From Polytrichum commune (lineage: Eukaryota; Streptophyta; Polytrichopsida; Polytrichales; Polytrichaceae): a DNA stretch of 64,000 bases. The notes under the pieces were generated by a model. That model saw nothing but the letters and a program-made list of their open reading frames with translations. It did no database searches and was not told the origin of the DNA. Where the stretch lies: contig OX485807.1 in NCBI GenBank assembly GCA_950295325.1, positions 28,865,666 through 28,929,665 of the forward strand, in the 5' to 3' direction. Below are positions 1-11,098 of this stretch, piece by piece (the first letter of the stretch is position 1; each line of letters starts with the position of its first letter). Made by a program: the position numbers and the translations under genes.

Positions 1-424
1 TAAATTATTAAAAAATAAAAAAATAAATCATAAATTTTAGTTTCATTTTAGAATGACAAAGTCCCTTCAATTGTAAGTGACAAAAATTATAACCTCAGCG
101 GTAATGAGGATTTTGTAATATTTTTGACTTCCAAGTTAATTACATGCTTTATTGACGGTTTCACTTTGAAAATGAAATCTAGTCAATTGCTTATTTACTC
201 AATGGAAGTGAACATATATATTGGATTTGAGACCTTGAAAATGAAGTGCACTCAATATGGGATTTGTGGACAAGTAGCCTTCAAAAATGCAAGTACACTA
301 GTTTTTTCGAAATCGGGCGGGCGGGCAGCAGTTTTCGGGCGGGTGCAAGAAAAATGTCGGGGGCTGCCCCCTGACAGAATATTCCCCCCCCGAAAAGCTC
401 GTAGGGGGTAGCATATCGTCTGCC
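1..424 (+). mobile_element. Foldback element, copy A (right part only)
   Basis: This is the right arm of a repeat family seen at three other places in the window (26341-27753, 29877-30595, 61921-63165). It runs from the AT-rich inner part at position 1, through a block starting TTTTAGTTTCATTTTAGAATG, to a GC-rich end. The last bases, read inward, are GGCAGACGATAT, which resembles the ends of the other copies. The left arm lies outside the window. The open frame at 124-411 is part of the repeat, not a gene. Confidence 0.8.
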
Positions 425-1483
425 CTGCTGCACTGCATTGCGTGTTGGAATAAATTTTTCAATGTTTTTTTGTGTTTTTTTTAGTGTGGAGGGGGTCTAA
501 TAGTCGGTGAGTGATGTGCTTTCACGAGTTTTCTTTCTGTGTTAAGGGCAGCACCCAATTTATTGTTGCGGGTTTCGGATGCAGAAGCGAGGGATCTGTG
601 TTGGAATTTGACGATTTTGAGGGTTTGGGGTTAAGGTTGTGGAAAGAAGGCATTTGTGGAGTCGAGGGTTTGGCTTAAGGTTCTGCCCTCCCTTGTGTCA
701 TTTTTGTTGGCACCAGCTAGAGGTTCCTTGTCAAATTCTCAGCTACAACGGTGTCCGGAGTTTACAAATACAGCGTTGTTGCTCGAAGTTGACGAGGTCT
801 AAGCCTTCAGAAACTAGGTCATGTTGCGCATGCGTCATACACTAAACTAAATTATGTACTAGGATTTGTCGAAGAGACTCAGCGGATTGTAGCAGACATG
901 GTGAGAGAGCCTTTAAGCATCCAGGTTGCAAATTATGAGAGGTGTCAAAACTCTGACACGAAGCAATCGTGCATTTGAAATTTGAATATGTTCTAGGTTT
1001 GTGTTACAAACTGTCCGTGGTTTTTATTGTGATCTTGGAAGCCTGTCATTCTTTCTTGTAGTGTTGCAAGCTGTCAGTTTAGTTTTTCTATGTGTTGCAA
1101 ATTGTCCCTGTGACTCAGTCTTGCTCTGTCTGCAACAGCATTTAAAACCGTTTTAGTCTTCCGGACATGTTTTTGTTCTTAAAAAGGGTGGTTGATTGTA
1201 GGGCATACTTAACCAGGTGTGGGCGCGGCTGATGTTGCCCATGGTCGTGAATGCGAGCTGCGGCGAAAGCGGAAAGAACTGGGTGCTTTCTCGCACGCGT
1301 CGAGATGCTTGTGGTGACGAGTAGTTCGTCGTGGAATATGAGACATGGTAGTCGAGGGCCTGCAAGAAAACGAGCGCGGCAACGTCGGAGGCGGATGTGG
1401 GTGTTCCCCTTTATTGTCAGTTGTTCATGTGCATCAAATGACAGGATGTGGTCCCACAATATTCTGTGAATTACTTTAAGAAT
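425..1483. other. Gene-free stretch upstream of kinase
   Basis: About 1 kb without a recognisable gene. Short open frames on both strands (639-845, 1142-1469) have no family resemblance and overlap each other. It probably holds the promoter and leader of the kinase, but no convincing TATA box or splice signal was found. Confidence 0.5.
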
Positions 1484-1880
1484 ACTATAAGAAAAATCAG
1501 GGATACCTAACGGTGTTCACCTCACTGAAGAAGCCATTGAGAAGCTCACTCTCGATTGTAGTTTGGGTATTTTTGTTGAGGCTTGGATTGGATGAAAAAT
1601 ATTGGAATTGAAGAGTGGGAGTAAACAGGTGAACTTTGATGGCGGAAGATTAAGCGTCAGAAGGCAGGATGTATTCCGACATAATCCTATAGATTTCAAC
1701 AATACTACTACAAAAGTTTCAGAGATACCGGAGGTCTTCACCTCACTGAAGACGACATTGGGAAGCTCACTGTAGACGATGGGGTAATTTCAACGAGGCT
1801 TGAATTGGGAGATAACATTAGTATCAAAGAGTTGGAGCAAATTCACGTGAACATTGAACGGTGGAAGGTTAGGTCATCAT
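1484..1880 (+). repeat. Two degenerate tandem copies of a ~200-bp unit
   Basis: Two successive stretches, about 1484-1690 and 1702-1880, share a common order of words. Each has a GGATACC-like or AGATACC-like block, then TTCACCTCACTGAAGA, then GAAGCTCACT. The second copy is open in one frame from about 1688 and reads a short peptide ending just after the kinase start codon. The first copy has stops in that frame. It may be leader sequence or the remnant of a duplicated small coding unit. Confidence 0.6.
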
Positions 1881-3639
1881 GGAATTAGGTGGAAGCAACA
1901 CCCTATTGGAGAACCTACGCAGGGCGCGGGAAGTGGTGAAGGAGTTAAGGGCGAAGGAGGTGATATTTAACAAAAACCAGTGCCCGATCCTTCTTACCAA
2001 GCTTTCAGAGATTTTGAAGAACGCCACACTACGATATGGCAAGGTCCTTCAGGAGCTATATTTGTTGACGCACCGAGTGAAGATCCTCGTGGATGACTGC
2101 TGCTACACGGACAGCGGCGACAGCGGCGTCATCATGGCAGCCATCAAACTGACGGACAGTGACGAGAGGTTTCTGAAGCACCACGCAGAGCTTGAGTGGT
2201 GCTCGTTCCTGGTGAATTGCATGAACGAGTCCCCTGAGAATAACCCATCCATCCACGACCTCAGGAAGTTCGACTGGGAGGAAACCATAAGGGTGCTGCG
2301 AGCAAAGCTGCAGATGTCGAAAGCTGCGAGCGAGGATAGGAAGCAGATCATCAAGGTTTTGAAGCAGACTTTGGGAGAAGCGGAGGGTGATCACAAAAAA
2401 CTTTGTCAGTTTTTGCTCGCTCGGTATTCCGGCAGGCCAGTTCACGCCACCGTCGATGACCAGCAGCTGTTTCCTGAATACGTGCAAAAGCTTGGTCAGG
2501 GAGGATATGGCGAGGTTTGGGAGGTGAAGTGGAGGAATTGTGCGTTTGCCGTGAAGCAGCTCAAAAAAGATATTAATAACAGAGAAAAGTTTATTGAGGA
2601 AGCTGAGATTCTGGAACGCATGCGCCACCCAAACATTTTGAACATGATCTGTTCTTACAATGCGGAAAGGAATGGAAGCTCGTTTCTGATAATCATGACT
2701 GAGAGAATGGAGATGGACCTCAAGAAACTCATCTGCACAGCACGGGAAGGCAAGCTGTCGATGTCCATGCAGGATCCGTTTACGTTACTTGAAGCTGTGG
2801 ACATTATCCTCCAAGTCGCTGAGGGCATGTTGTATTTGCATAATTCAAAGGTTGCACACCGTGATTTAAAGCCAGGCAATATTCTAATTAACAGGACACC
2901 TGTCTTGCAAGCAAAGGTGGGGGACTTTGGCCTTGCTAAAGAGAAGAACACGATGCTGAGCGAAGATGTGACTCCCAACATTGGCACCACGAGGTACATG
3001 GCGCCGGAATTGTTTGGCCCGATGTACCAAGAACCATGGTTCACGGAGCGGACCTTGAACAATTCCTTCATTGACAGAATAGGAATAGATCGCATGAATT
3101 CGCGCGTGAGGGCAAGTAATTTCCGGGCCGATGTCTACAGTTTCGCTATCACCAGCAGTGAGGTTATCACGGGGATCGAGCCTTACAAAAGCACTGTGAT
3201 GCGGGATGTCCGTGGTAAAGTTAAGGAAGGAGCAAGGCCACAGCTGCCTCCCACATGTCCGCCAAGATTGTCCAACCTGCTCAAGAAATGCTGGGATGAG
3301 GAACCTCAGAAAAGGCCAGGGTTCTCTGAAATCTGTAAAGAGCTGAGGATTCTGAAAGCTGATCTCCTGACTGGTATGCCACAGATTTTTGATAGATTGA
3401 TTGATGTGAGGAAGGATGTATCAATCTTTTTGGGGGATGGAATCTGGTTTATGTGCATGGAAAGCTCATGCATATATGGGGTTCCCACACTCAACTTGAA
3501 ATCAAGCTCAAGGTTGCAAGTTTGGTGGGTCAAGGGAAAAGACTTTGAGCCCTTACGTGTGCCTAAGATGGTGGAACTTTCTCTCAAGGTTGGTCCCCGC
3601 TTTTGGGGGACTGATTCTCAAGTTCAAGTCCGAACTTGA
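1879..3639 (+). CDS. Protein kinase with helical N-terminal region
   Basis: Serine/threonine (TKL-like) kinase. Residues 1-195 are charged and helical, without a signal peptide, and recall the HeLo/four-helix regions placed before kinase domains in plant MLKL-type proteins (weak inference). The kinase domain starts at the glycine loop LGQGGYGEV (205-213). The ATP-binding lysine is Lys226 in AVK, the catalytic loop HRDLKPGN begins at 327, DFG is 349-351, and MAPE follows. All catalytic residues are present, so it should be active. An insertion of about 30 residues lies between MAPE and the helix F region DVYSFA. The kinase domain ends near residue 495. The tail after 3405 is probably intronic: a good donor (GAT|GTGAGG at 3406) would splice in phase 0 to the exon at 4691, and much of the tail to the stop at 3639 lies in a foldback MITE. 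The ATG at 1879 is the first in frame. The kinase is certain; the C terminus is not. Confidence 0.9.
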   Translation: MELGGSNTLLENLRRAREVVKELRAKEVIFNKNQCPILLTKLSEILKNATLRYGKVLQELYLLTHRVKILVDDCCYTDSGDSGVIMAAIKLTDSDERFLKHHAELEWCSFLVNCMNESPENNPSIHDLRKFDWEETIRVLRAKLQMSKAASEDRKQIIKVLKQTLGEAEGDHKKLCQFLLARYSGRPVHATVDDQQLFPEYVQKLGQGGYGEVWEVKWRNCAFAVKQLKKDINNREKFIEEAEILERMRHPNILNMICSYNAERNGSSFLIIMTERMEMDLKKLICTAREGKLSMSMQDPFTLLEAVDIILQVAEGMLYLHNSKVAHRDLKPGNILINRTPVLQAKVGDFGLAKEKNTMLSEDVTPNIGTTRYMAPELFGPMYQEPWFTERTLNNSFIDRIGIDRMNSRVRASNFRADVYSFAITSSEVITGIEPYKSTVMRDVRGKVKEGARPQLPPTCPPRLSNLLKKCWDEEPQKRPGFSEICKELRILKADLLTGMPQIFDRLIDVRKDVSIFLGDGIWFMCMESSCIYGVPTLNLKSSSRLQVWWVKGKDFEPLRVPKMVELSLKVGPRFWGTDSQVQVRT

Positions 3640-3761
3640 AAATCAATCAAAAATAAGAAGCAACCTAGCTCCACCATCTTAGGCACACATAGAGGCTCAT
3701 ATTCTCTTACCTTGGCCCACCAAACTTGCAACCTTGAGATTGAGCTCAAGCTCTGTGTGGC
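3484..3761. mobile_element. Small foldback MITE at the kinase 3' end
   Basis: Two inverted arms of about 95 bp (3484-3585 and 3667-3761) enclose a loop of about 80 bp. The left arm holds AGGTTGCAAGTTTGGTGGG and TGTGCCTAAGATGGTGGA; the right arm carries both in reverse complement with few mismatches. No clear target duplication was found. If the gene is spliced at 3406 the element lies in an intron. If not, it supplies the last ~50 codons of the kinase reading frame. Confidence 0.8.
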
Positions 3762-4690
3762 GGGCTCTACAATTGCAGGGAGAAACAGAAGTTGACCAAA
3801 AGACTGATAATCCTTTGCCTTGTGTACATCGGTGTTGCCTATTACAGAGCGGTTTGACATCCCCAAATGCCCAAAGCCAGAGGTTGAAGAGGTCAGTGCA
3901 TTGGTCATTGTTGTCTCATCTTGTGGCTATTGCTGTGCCTTCTATGCAGCCATTCCTCATTACAGATGACTCTGTTTTATCATACTTCCAGTCTTATCTG
4001 CCAACCTGTGAAAGGACCGGGGGCGTCTTTATATGGGATACATGATGATTTGTACAAATTCCCAACAAGTATTGAAATATACTTTAATTGTTCTTCAGCA
4101 TTGAATTCATAGTTAGCACAACCTTCAAAAATGATGAAGTGAAAATAAAGTCATATGTGACGACAGTGATTAGATTTATGTGGTATACATTTGAGTCTGG
4201 GTCATTTATATGAGCTCCAAATCTCCCAATAATTTATCTTACATATATGTATGCTCCGATTGGAAAAATGTATACAATGAATGGACAAATATCAGATAGG
4301 GTTACTTTGATGCTTTTAGCTAGAAACATTAGGAACTAATCTTCAAACCCTTCGGATGACACCTTGAGGTCCAGAATGGGCCTCTTGGATCTTAAAGGAT
4401 TAACATTTCTCAAGAATTCACTTGCCTCCTGATATGCATTCCAATTCTGAGTTCAAAACATCTATTGAGGTGTTTGACTGGATGTTAGTGTATTCTTTAT
4501 GTTAAAAGTAGCAGAAAGCACTTGTTCCCACAACTTTGGAGTGAAATTCTTACACCTAGGAAATTGCAACTCTGAGATTCTAATTATCTGATGCTCTCGG
4601 TGGATTGTCAGATTTGAAGGTTACAAAATAGGGATTCCAAGAGTGTTGGTGCAGTTCAGTAAGTATTAACAATTTACTTTGATCTTTCAG

Positions 4691-6061
4691 GATCACCAAC
4701 GAGGGTTGTTTGATCATTTTCAAGGTGTTCAAAATGGCAGTGGAGAAATAGTTGGTTTCAAGCTCATGAATACACTTCTTTTGGGAAACTCAGAAATAGC
4801 AAATGTCATGGACTACATTTGTGGGTCCAGTGCAAACTCGGCAGATCCCAGACAAAGTAGTCCATACCTACCAATGACGCTGCATAGTATACCTGAACAG
4901 GATGTAGGACGTCAAATTGATGCCAGCCTGAAGTTTTTGTGCAAGAGAAATGCGTTTTGGACAATGGATTCAGTATGTAGGAACTGGCACACATCCTTAC
5001 GAGAACCTTTACATTTGACCAGTGGACAGCATAGGAATCCTTCAGACAATTGCAGCACAAAGTACCACATGGTATGGGTTGTTTACAGGGTTGGTCGATC
5101 CCCTGGATTTGAATGGTATAAACTCATCAAATCAAAACTCACAAAAGAATACCAACTTCCAGTGGTCATCTTGGTATTGACGGACGTCCATGAGGATCCA
5201 AAAGGTGACCTCTTCAAGGAGAACTTCTTATCAAAAATAGATTATTTATTTCCAGAAGCATCCAAAGAGGAACGACATGAAAGGATCGTGAAAGTTGATG
5301 CTGCAGCCCTTAAAAGCGGTGATAGTGACCTGCGTGCTAGGTTATGGATTATGGTGCAAGGTGTCCAAATTAGGTCTGAAATTAGGTTTGCCACAAGGAT
5401 CATCTTGAGGATTCGCAAAAAACTTGGGCGAAATGGTATACAGATCCCCCGATCCAGTGTTGCTAGATTCTCCAGAGATTACTCGCTAGCTGCGAGTGCC
5501 TCCTTTGTTTTCAAGATTTCTTGCAAGCTATTTAGTGTTCCTGATGACTTTCGTGACCTTCTGCACAGAAAGCTTCAAGTCTGGGAACCCTCGAATGATA
5601 CACGAGAGCCGGGAGTCATATACCGGCCAGGCTGGTTTATGAATTTCTGTGTAAGGATTATTGGGATAATAGTGTATAGCAAAGGGCTTCACCCTTGTGG
5701 GTGGTCATGTACAAAGTGTGGAGATTTGTCATGGGATGAGGAAATTGATTCATTCCTTCAAAATCATCTAGACAATCTGGACGAACAAGTGTTACGTCTA
5801 GAAGATGATTTGTACAAATACCTCAATGACATATTTGAGGAGGGCCTTGTGAAGAGTAGTCACCAACAATTACCTCCTCCCCCATGCATCACGGATTCAG
5901 TTACTGAGGACTTTCTAAGTGAGGACAGTCTTACTGAGGACAGTCTACTTATACCTGAACCTGAACCACAACCCATCATTGATCTTTTCGGATATCTTCA
6001 TCAGTTCTTGGTGTTGTGCATTAGGGTCACCCAAATATGGAGGTTTTTGGGTCTTCGCTGA
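4691..6061 (+). CDS. GTPase-like (P-loop-less) C-terminal exon, DUF697-like tail
   Basis: A 456-codon open exon preceded by a strong acceptor (pyrimidine-rich, CTTTCAG ending at 4690). It has no ATG at its 5' end, so it is probably an internal or last exon. Around residues 120-190 the pattern HMVWVVYRV, then a strand PVVILVLTDV, then KVDAAAL resembles the later part of a TRAFAC/HSR1-type G domain (G4- and G5-like). No Walker A motif is visible. Further on come hydrophobic stretches typical of the regions following such domains, and an acidic, proline-rich C terminus with repeated TEDSL-like units. Joined in phase 0 to the kinase exon ending at 3405 it would give a protein of about 965 residues. 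Alternatives are a separate gene whose first exon I cannot see, or a decaying paralogue. The family call is low confidence; coding status is likely given the long open frame. Confidence 0.6.
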   Translation, partial: DHQRGLFDHFQGVQNGSGEIVGFKLMNTLLLGNSEIANVMDYICGSSANSADPRQSSPYLPMTLHSIPEQDVGRQIDASLKFLCKRNAFWTMDSVCRNWHTSLREPLHLTSGQHRNPSDNCSTKYHMVWVVYRVGRSPGFEWYKLIKSKLTKEYQLPVVILVLTDVHEDPKGDLFKENFLSKIDYLFPEASKEERHERIVKVDAAALKSGDSDLRARLWIMVQGVQIRSEIRFATRIILRIRKKLGRNGIQIPRSSVARFSRDYSLAASASFVFKISCKLFSVPDDFRDLLHRKLQVWEPSNDTREPGVIYRPGWFMNFCVRIIGIIVYSKGLHPCGWSCTKCGDLSWDEEIDSFLQNHLDNLDEQVLRLEDDLYKYLNDIFEEGLVKSSHQQLPPPPCITDSVTEDFLSEDSLTEDSLLIPEPEPQPIIDLFGYLHQFLVLCIRVTQIWRFLGLR

Positions 6062-8263
6062 AGGTTGGCATTTCTTGGCAAGAAGAGAGGCAGTTTGATT
6101 TCATCTTTCCGGACCCTCATCCTGTAAGATTTTTCTCTTCCCTCGGATGAAATATTGACAACAAAGATGGTCACAGGTTTAGCAGAACCTTCCTGGTTCT
6201 TCTATCAGTATATTGTCCGTGAAGGTGGATGGAACTTAAGAGCAGGTCTTGGTATCAGCTCTTAGCTCTGCATTTAAAACTTTGGAAATTGTTTGGAATG
6301 TGAAAGATTACCCTTTAAGTCAACAAGACTTTTGGCCTGTACTTGATTGTTTTGCATCCAATACTTTCCACATTTGGTAAGATTTCAGTGCATGCTTGGA
6401 GTTAGTGTGGAGGATTCAACAAAGAACATTCTATATTGGTTTATTGAGGGTCAAACTCATCTTGGCATGCTAAGAGGTGCTATCTCTCAGTAACCCAAAT
6501 TAGGTTGCTCTTTGTTCAAATTCAAACACTACCTCCAAGAATACACTGCAAGTGGAAAGAAATGTTAATTTTGTATACAAAGCAACCAATGGGAAATCAA
6601 TGGGATAAGTCCTGATGAGAAGTGATTTAAAATGATAACTTTAATGTATAAAACTGAAAGCTTCATTGTGATTATTATAATGCACATCTTATATGTAAAT
6701 TTTGAGTCATGCCTGATTGTTCCTCTTACCTTTTCAAATACTGTCTAACCCTTGGAGTTAATCTCTTCATGTTTCAGTGTTAGATGAGACTATTGCCTGA
6801 AAGCTTACCCCTTGTTTGTCATTTTGTGGGTGTATGGAGCAGGAACCTTCTATAAGAGCATTGCTGTTAAAGATTTGGAACAAGGAATAGTATGTGGCTT
6901 ATCAAACTACCCTTTGGCAGCTTGGTCCAAGGTAACTAGTACTATTCTGAACATGGTGGAGTGCTATTGTTTATAGAGAAACAATGTATTGTTGCTCTTG
7001 ACTAGAAACCATACAGTTGTCAAAGAATGCCAAGTGACTTGTATGAGTTTGTCTAGTAGAAGATGTGTAAATAGAATTGTCGAAGTGAAACGAAATGAAG
7101 AGGGCTCCAAATTTTCAGCACTTACCTCATAGTGGCAGATAAATATGATACTTGAAAGTTCCAGTGCTGGGAATTTTTTGTAGAATTTGTGCGTTATGCT
7201 AGTAGATTGCATCTGGAATTGCATGAGCAGATATGTTGACTATCTAGATTGCCAATCAAAGGGCAAAAGATGTTATCTTAGGTTCCACATGCTTCCACGA
7301 TTTGACCATCTAATAGATGCACGTTAAAAATATTGGGCTCAGTACATCATTGTATCAGGAACCAATCTGGAAGTGGATCCTAGCTGAAGCCAGCAATAAC
7401 AAGGATTGGTACTTCCAGCTCAAAGATCAGTATTTTGGCAGCACTGCAAAGAGCAGACATGGACACCCTTCTAGGTGGGTTGAGCATTTCTACATTGTTA
7501 CCATGGATAATTTTTTTGAGACTTGGCTGCAATTCAGTTTGTTGAATCCCCTCCATTGGCGTAGACATGTAGCAAACCTCAAATGCCAGGGCTTCCCTAC
7601 TCAGGGTGCTTAATGTTCTGTCAAGTCCTGGCTGCAGATCTGCTTGGCGCCTCTCCTAATTTTGTTCATCGGTTGATTGCACAAATTGTCCACTTGTGGT
7701 TTTTTGCATCGTTGAAAATTATGTTACACAGCACATTTGGAAATCCTCATATCAATCTGGGTACCCAAATTATGTTCATGCCATATGTCAGTTTGTTTGT
7801 CTCTTGGTTAGCTTCCTCTTTCGAGTGATAATCCACATGTCTGCAAATGAATATGTTGTAGTGAGGAATAGGACACTTCATGCTTCACCTAGCAATGTGT
7901 GAATTGACCACTCTCAGTTTCTTTGATACAAATAACATCAGAGTCAGCTGCGAAGTCCGTCAAAAAGGGACCAAACTAGGAGTGTGGTCGCTTTGTGAGG
8001 GACTCTTTTTTAATAAAGAGCTCATTAGAGCATCTTGTGTTGGAGCCTAATTTTGAAAGTAGTGTGAAACTCTTGGACCTCCTCTTTCAATCCAAAAAAC
8101 TTGGAGAACTTTAGGATCTAAAATAGGGTCTGACCCATGGGACCCGCCACCTTGAATCCTGGCTTGGCATATGCAAGGCTAGCTTGGCCCACCAATCCTA
8201 GTATGAAAAGCTAGAAAGCTGGTTTTTTAAGCTCGGCCCCACTCTTTGAGCATGTGATATTAA
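6062..8263. other. Gene-free stretch
   Basis: Probable 3' UTR of the preceding gene followed by about 2 kb of AT-rich DNA. Short open frames at 6964-7224 and 7317-7902 lack recognisable domains and show no splice pattern. Nothing further is supported. Confidence 0.5.
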
Positions 8264-8681
8264 GGGCCGGTTTACACTACGGTGGAGAAGTCCACCGGTC
8301 ATTAAAAAAAGGGCGTTTCTCAATTGTGATTGGTCGAAAATCATGGATCCCTCAAATTCCTTGCAAGTGGAGAAGGGTGTTGAACATAAGCCCTTAAGCA
8401 CTTCCTGGAAATTGCCTTGAGGGCTCAAAATAAATTCTCACTACCAATGAGGTCATCCTCATCTTGGCTACTCCCAAACTGAAATTGTGAGTAACCAGCC
8501 ATTGCGAAAAAAAATTGAACAAAAAAAAAGTCGCTAAGGAGGCCGGTCAAGACTCTTTAAGAAATATTTTATTGCCTTTATTTCTTCTCCGGCACATCCA
8601 CCATTTGCCTCGTATAACCATGTCTTGGCCAAGCATTCTTGACCGACCGGAGGCCTTCTCCATCGTAGTGTAAACCGGCCC
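8264..8681. mobile_element. Tourist-type MITE (PIF/Harbinger), 418 bp
   Basis: The ends are inverted repeats: the left starts GGGCCGGTTTACACTACGG and the right, read inward, starts GGGCCGGTTTACACTACGA. Both continue with TGGAGAAG. The element is flanked by TAA at 8261-8263 and 8682-8684, the 3-bp target duplication expected of PIF/Harbinger. It has no coding capacity. The TTTACACTA core is shared with the full-length Harbinger element at 37717-41366, so that type of transposase is the likely driver. Confidence 0.93.
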
Positions 8682-8684
8682 TAA

Positions 8685-11098
8685 GCCTTAGGAAAACTTG
8701 GGGACTTTATGCATAAGCTCTTGGACACACCTTTTGTGTCAACTCACTTGGAGTTTTATTCGGAGACTTTACGGATTACTCTATTGCAATTGGAATTTTT
8801 TATGAAATCTGTTCCTTTGCATCAACAGTGCCCTATTTTAGCACTTCATTCTAACTACCTTGCATGAATATGCAGAATGAGCAAAAGGAGGCCCACATCA
8901 AAATACAGTTGATCACACTTCAGGCATTGGGGCTTCCAGTTGATTATATGATGCTTGACAAAATCAACTTGTGCAAGGAATGACAGGGAATTTCGCTCAT
9001 TGGTCAGAGTATATGTAAATATTTGAATGTGGTGCAGATCAAGGAGGGGATCTTAGTGGTCTTTCTCAGGAAAAGAAGTTGGGTGGTCACATGGAGATGA
9101 GACCATGATTGGATCTCATTTCCATTCACCATTGGAGATTTGTTCATATACGATCTTATGCTATTACAACAGAACTACTGAACTTCATCATGATAGAGTA
9201 CCAGCTTGTCTTGGGAAGGCATCTTGAGAGTGTTGTTAGTGTAGCTTTTCCTTTGCACTTCCCTGAGGTCAAATACTGGTGGAGGTGTAAAAGATATGGT
9301 GGAAATTTGTGTCTGGGACTGCCACAAATTACCCAGGTTATGAACTTGGATACTACTAGATAAGTTAAGTAGTGAGATGGCTTAAGATTTCATCCACATG
9401 TAAGTGCTTGGCAGTGGTGGAGACTATGGTAGTAGAGTGAACGCGGAAATTTGCTCTCAGTGGTGGCTCTGAATTATCTCTGGATATAGATTAGATCAAT
9501 GGTTTGGTCACGTTTGTGCACATGTGCTCATTGTAGGTACACCCAACACTGGATCCAAAGATGCTGACTGACATTGTCCATACAAGGAAGAAGATTGTAT
9601 TCTGGGATAAGAGAATGTTGTTTAGATTGCATTTGAGGACAGTTTCAACTTTTATTGGTCATGTATGCTATCTTACGCATTTTTAATCAATAATGAGATT
9701 CTAATGCTTTGAAACCCATGTACTTTCCAGTCTACTACAGACAATTTTGTTTACAATTGTGCAAACAATTTCAATTATTTCATGGCTTTAGGGTAGTTGA
9801 CATGCGCCATTTCTCCTCAGAAGGCCATGAAACCAAATGCCCATCTCCACATTGAGCATTCATCTATTTGATGTAGAGCATGAGACAAACTGTTGCTGAA
9901 GGGCTTTACAGTAGAAAAGCTTAAAATGTAATTATTACTAAATTTTTGTGGTTCAGCCCTATGATTATTGGTGCATATCAAGATGACCAATTTACTGAGG
10001 AGGCTGTGAGACTACAGTAATAATGTGATATATACAGAGACCTTTTGTGGTTATGGGTAATCTTCAAGTTTGGCATATCAGGTTTGTTGACTAGAACCCT
10101 GAAGTTATCCATTACAATTTGTTTGTCCTTTGGTACATCAAAAAGGACTTGCCAGTCAGATAATATGAATTATAAATGTACATTGTGAACTGTGTCACTG
10201 CATGAAACCTTGAGTTTGTGTAATTTAAGTAACTTGCACTGTAGGCTGTAATACACTTGAATTCAATAGTTGTGACATTCTTCAGGTGGAAGTTACCATA
10301 AGTGGATCATTGGATGTGCCATATATTGAACACATTAGGAAGGGTGTCCACAGCATTCAGTCAGCATGACATAACATTTTGAGCCCAACATGGAAAATAA
10401 AACCCTCCCAAGTTGAGAGTAGATTATCATGAATGTCATAAATCTTCTCATAAATCTTTGGTTTCCATCAAAATTTTGCTGTAGGCAGAAGGATGATATT
10501 GCAGATAGTCAGGATCCTTGTTCTTTTATGCAAGACAAATGGAGAGCTTGGTCTCCTTGGCCTAAAACTAATTGGAAGGCCATACTGTGGACCCAGGTAG
10601 CCCTGATGCAATTCCTCAAACAACCATCATATTCATGGGCTGTACTCAGCTCAGAAAAATCATGTGAAAGTGGGTAGAAGGCAAGCGCTAGACTATATGA
10701 GATACAGAATTCAACTATCCATGTAGATACTTCATTATTTGTAGGAATGGCCTAAGTCAACCCTTGTTGCAAGACCCAATTTTATCTGTCACCTTGTCCA
10801 ATCTCACATGGAAATTAGGTTGAAAGGGAAGAAAGCAGTATGGAAAGGCATGTTGGTGGTTGAGATCGAGATGCGCATGTCACATTCATATCCGAATTTA
10901 AGTTCTTTTCCAACTCCCCTTCTGGCCGGTTGGTGTTCGCTTCCTACCCTATGTTGACATATGTATCCAGCCGATCATACCTTAAAGAAGGAAAGAAGAA
11001 AGAAAGAAAGAAAGAAAAGTTTGCTTCCTATCTTAAGTTATATCCACCTGCAAGACTTACAGCACATCATATTCAATCACACTACCCAGATACAACTG
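8685..11098. other. Gene-free stretch
   Basis: About 2.4 kb of AT-rich DNA. Open frames at 9109-9363 and 10429-10677 show no known motif. A (GAAA)n microsatellite lies at about 10982-11018. Confidence 0.5.

Noticed and set aside
2056-3095. Minus-strand open frames opposite the kinase (190 and 146 codons)
   Set aside because: Shadows of a clearly coding plus-strand gene with no domain.
3374-3380. Kinase donor at ACTG|GTATGC
   Set aside because: Phase 1, which does not fit the phase-0 exon at 4691. The GTGAGG donor at 3406 fits.
7317-7902. Possible gene in the overlapping frames near 7.3-7.9 kb
   Set aside because: No domain, no splice logic, and composition like the surrounding intergenic DNA.
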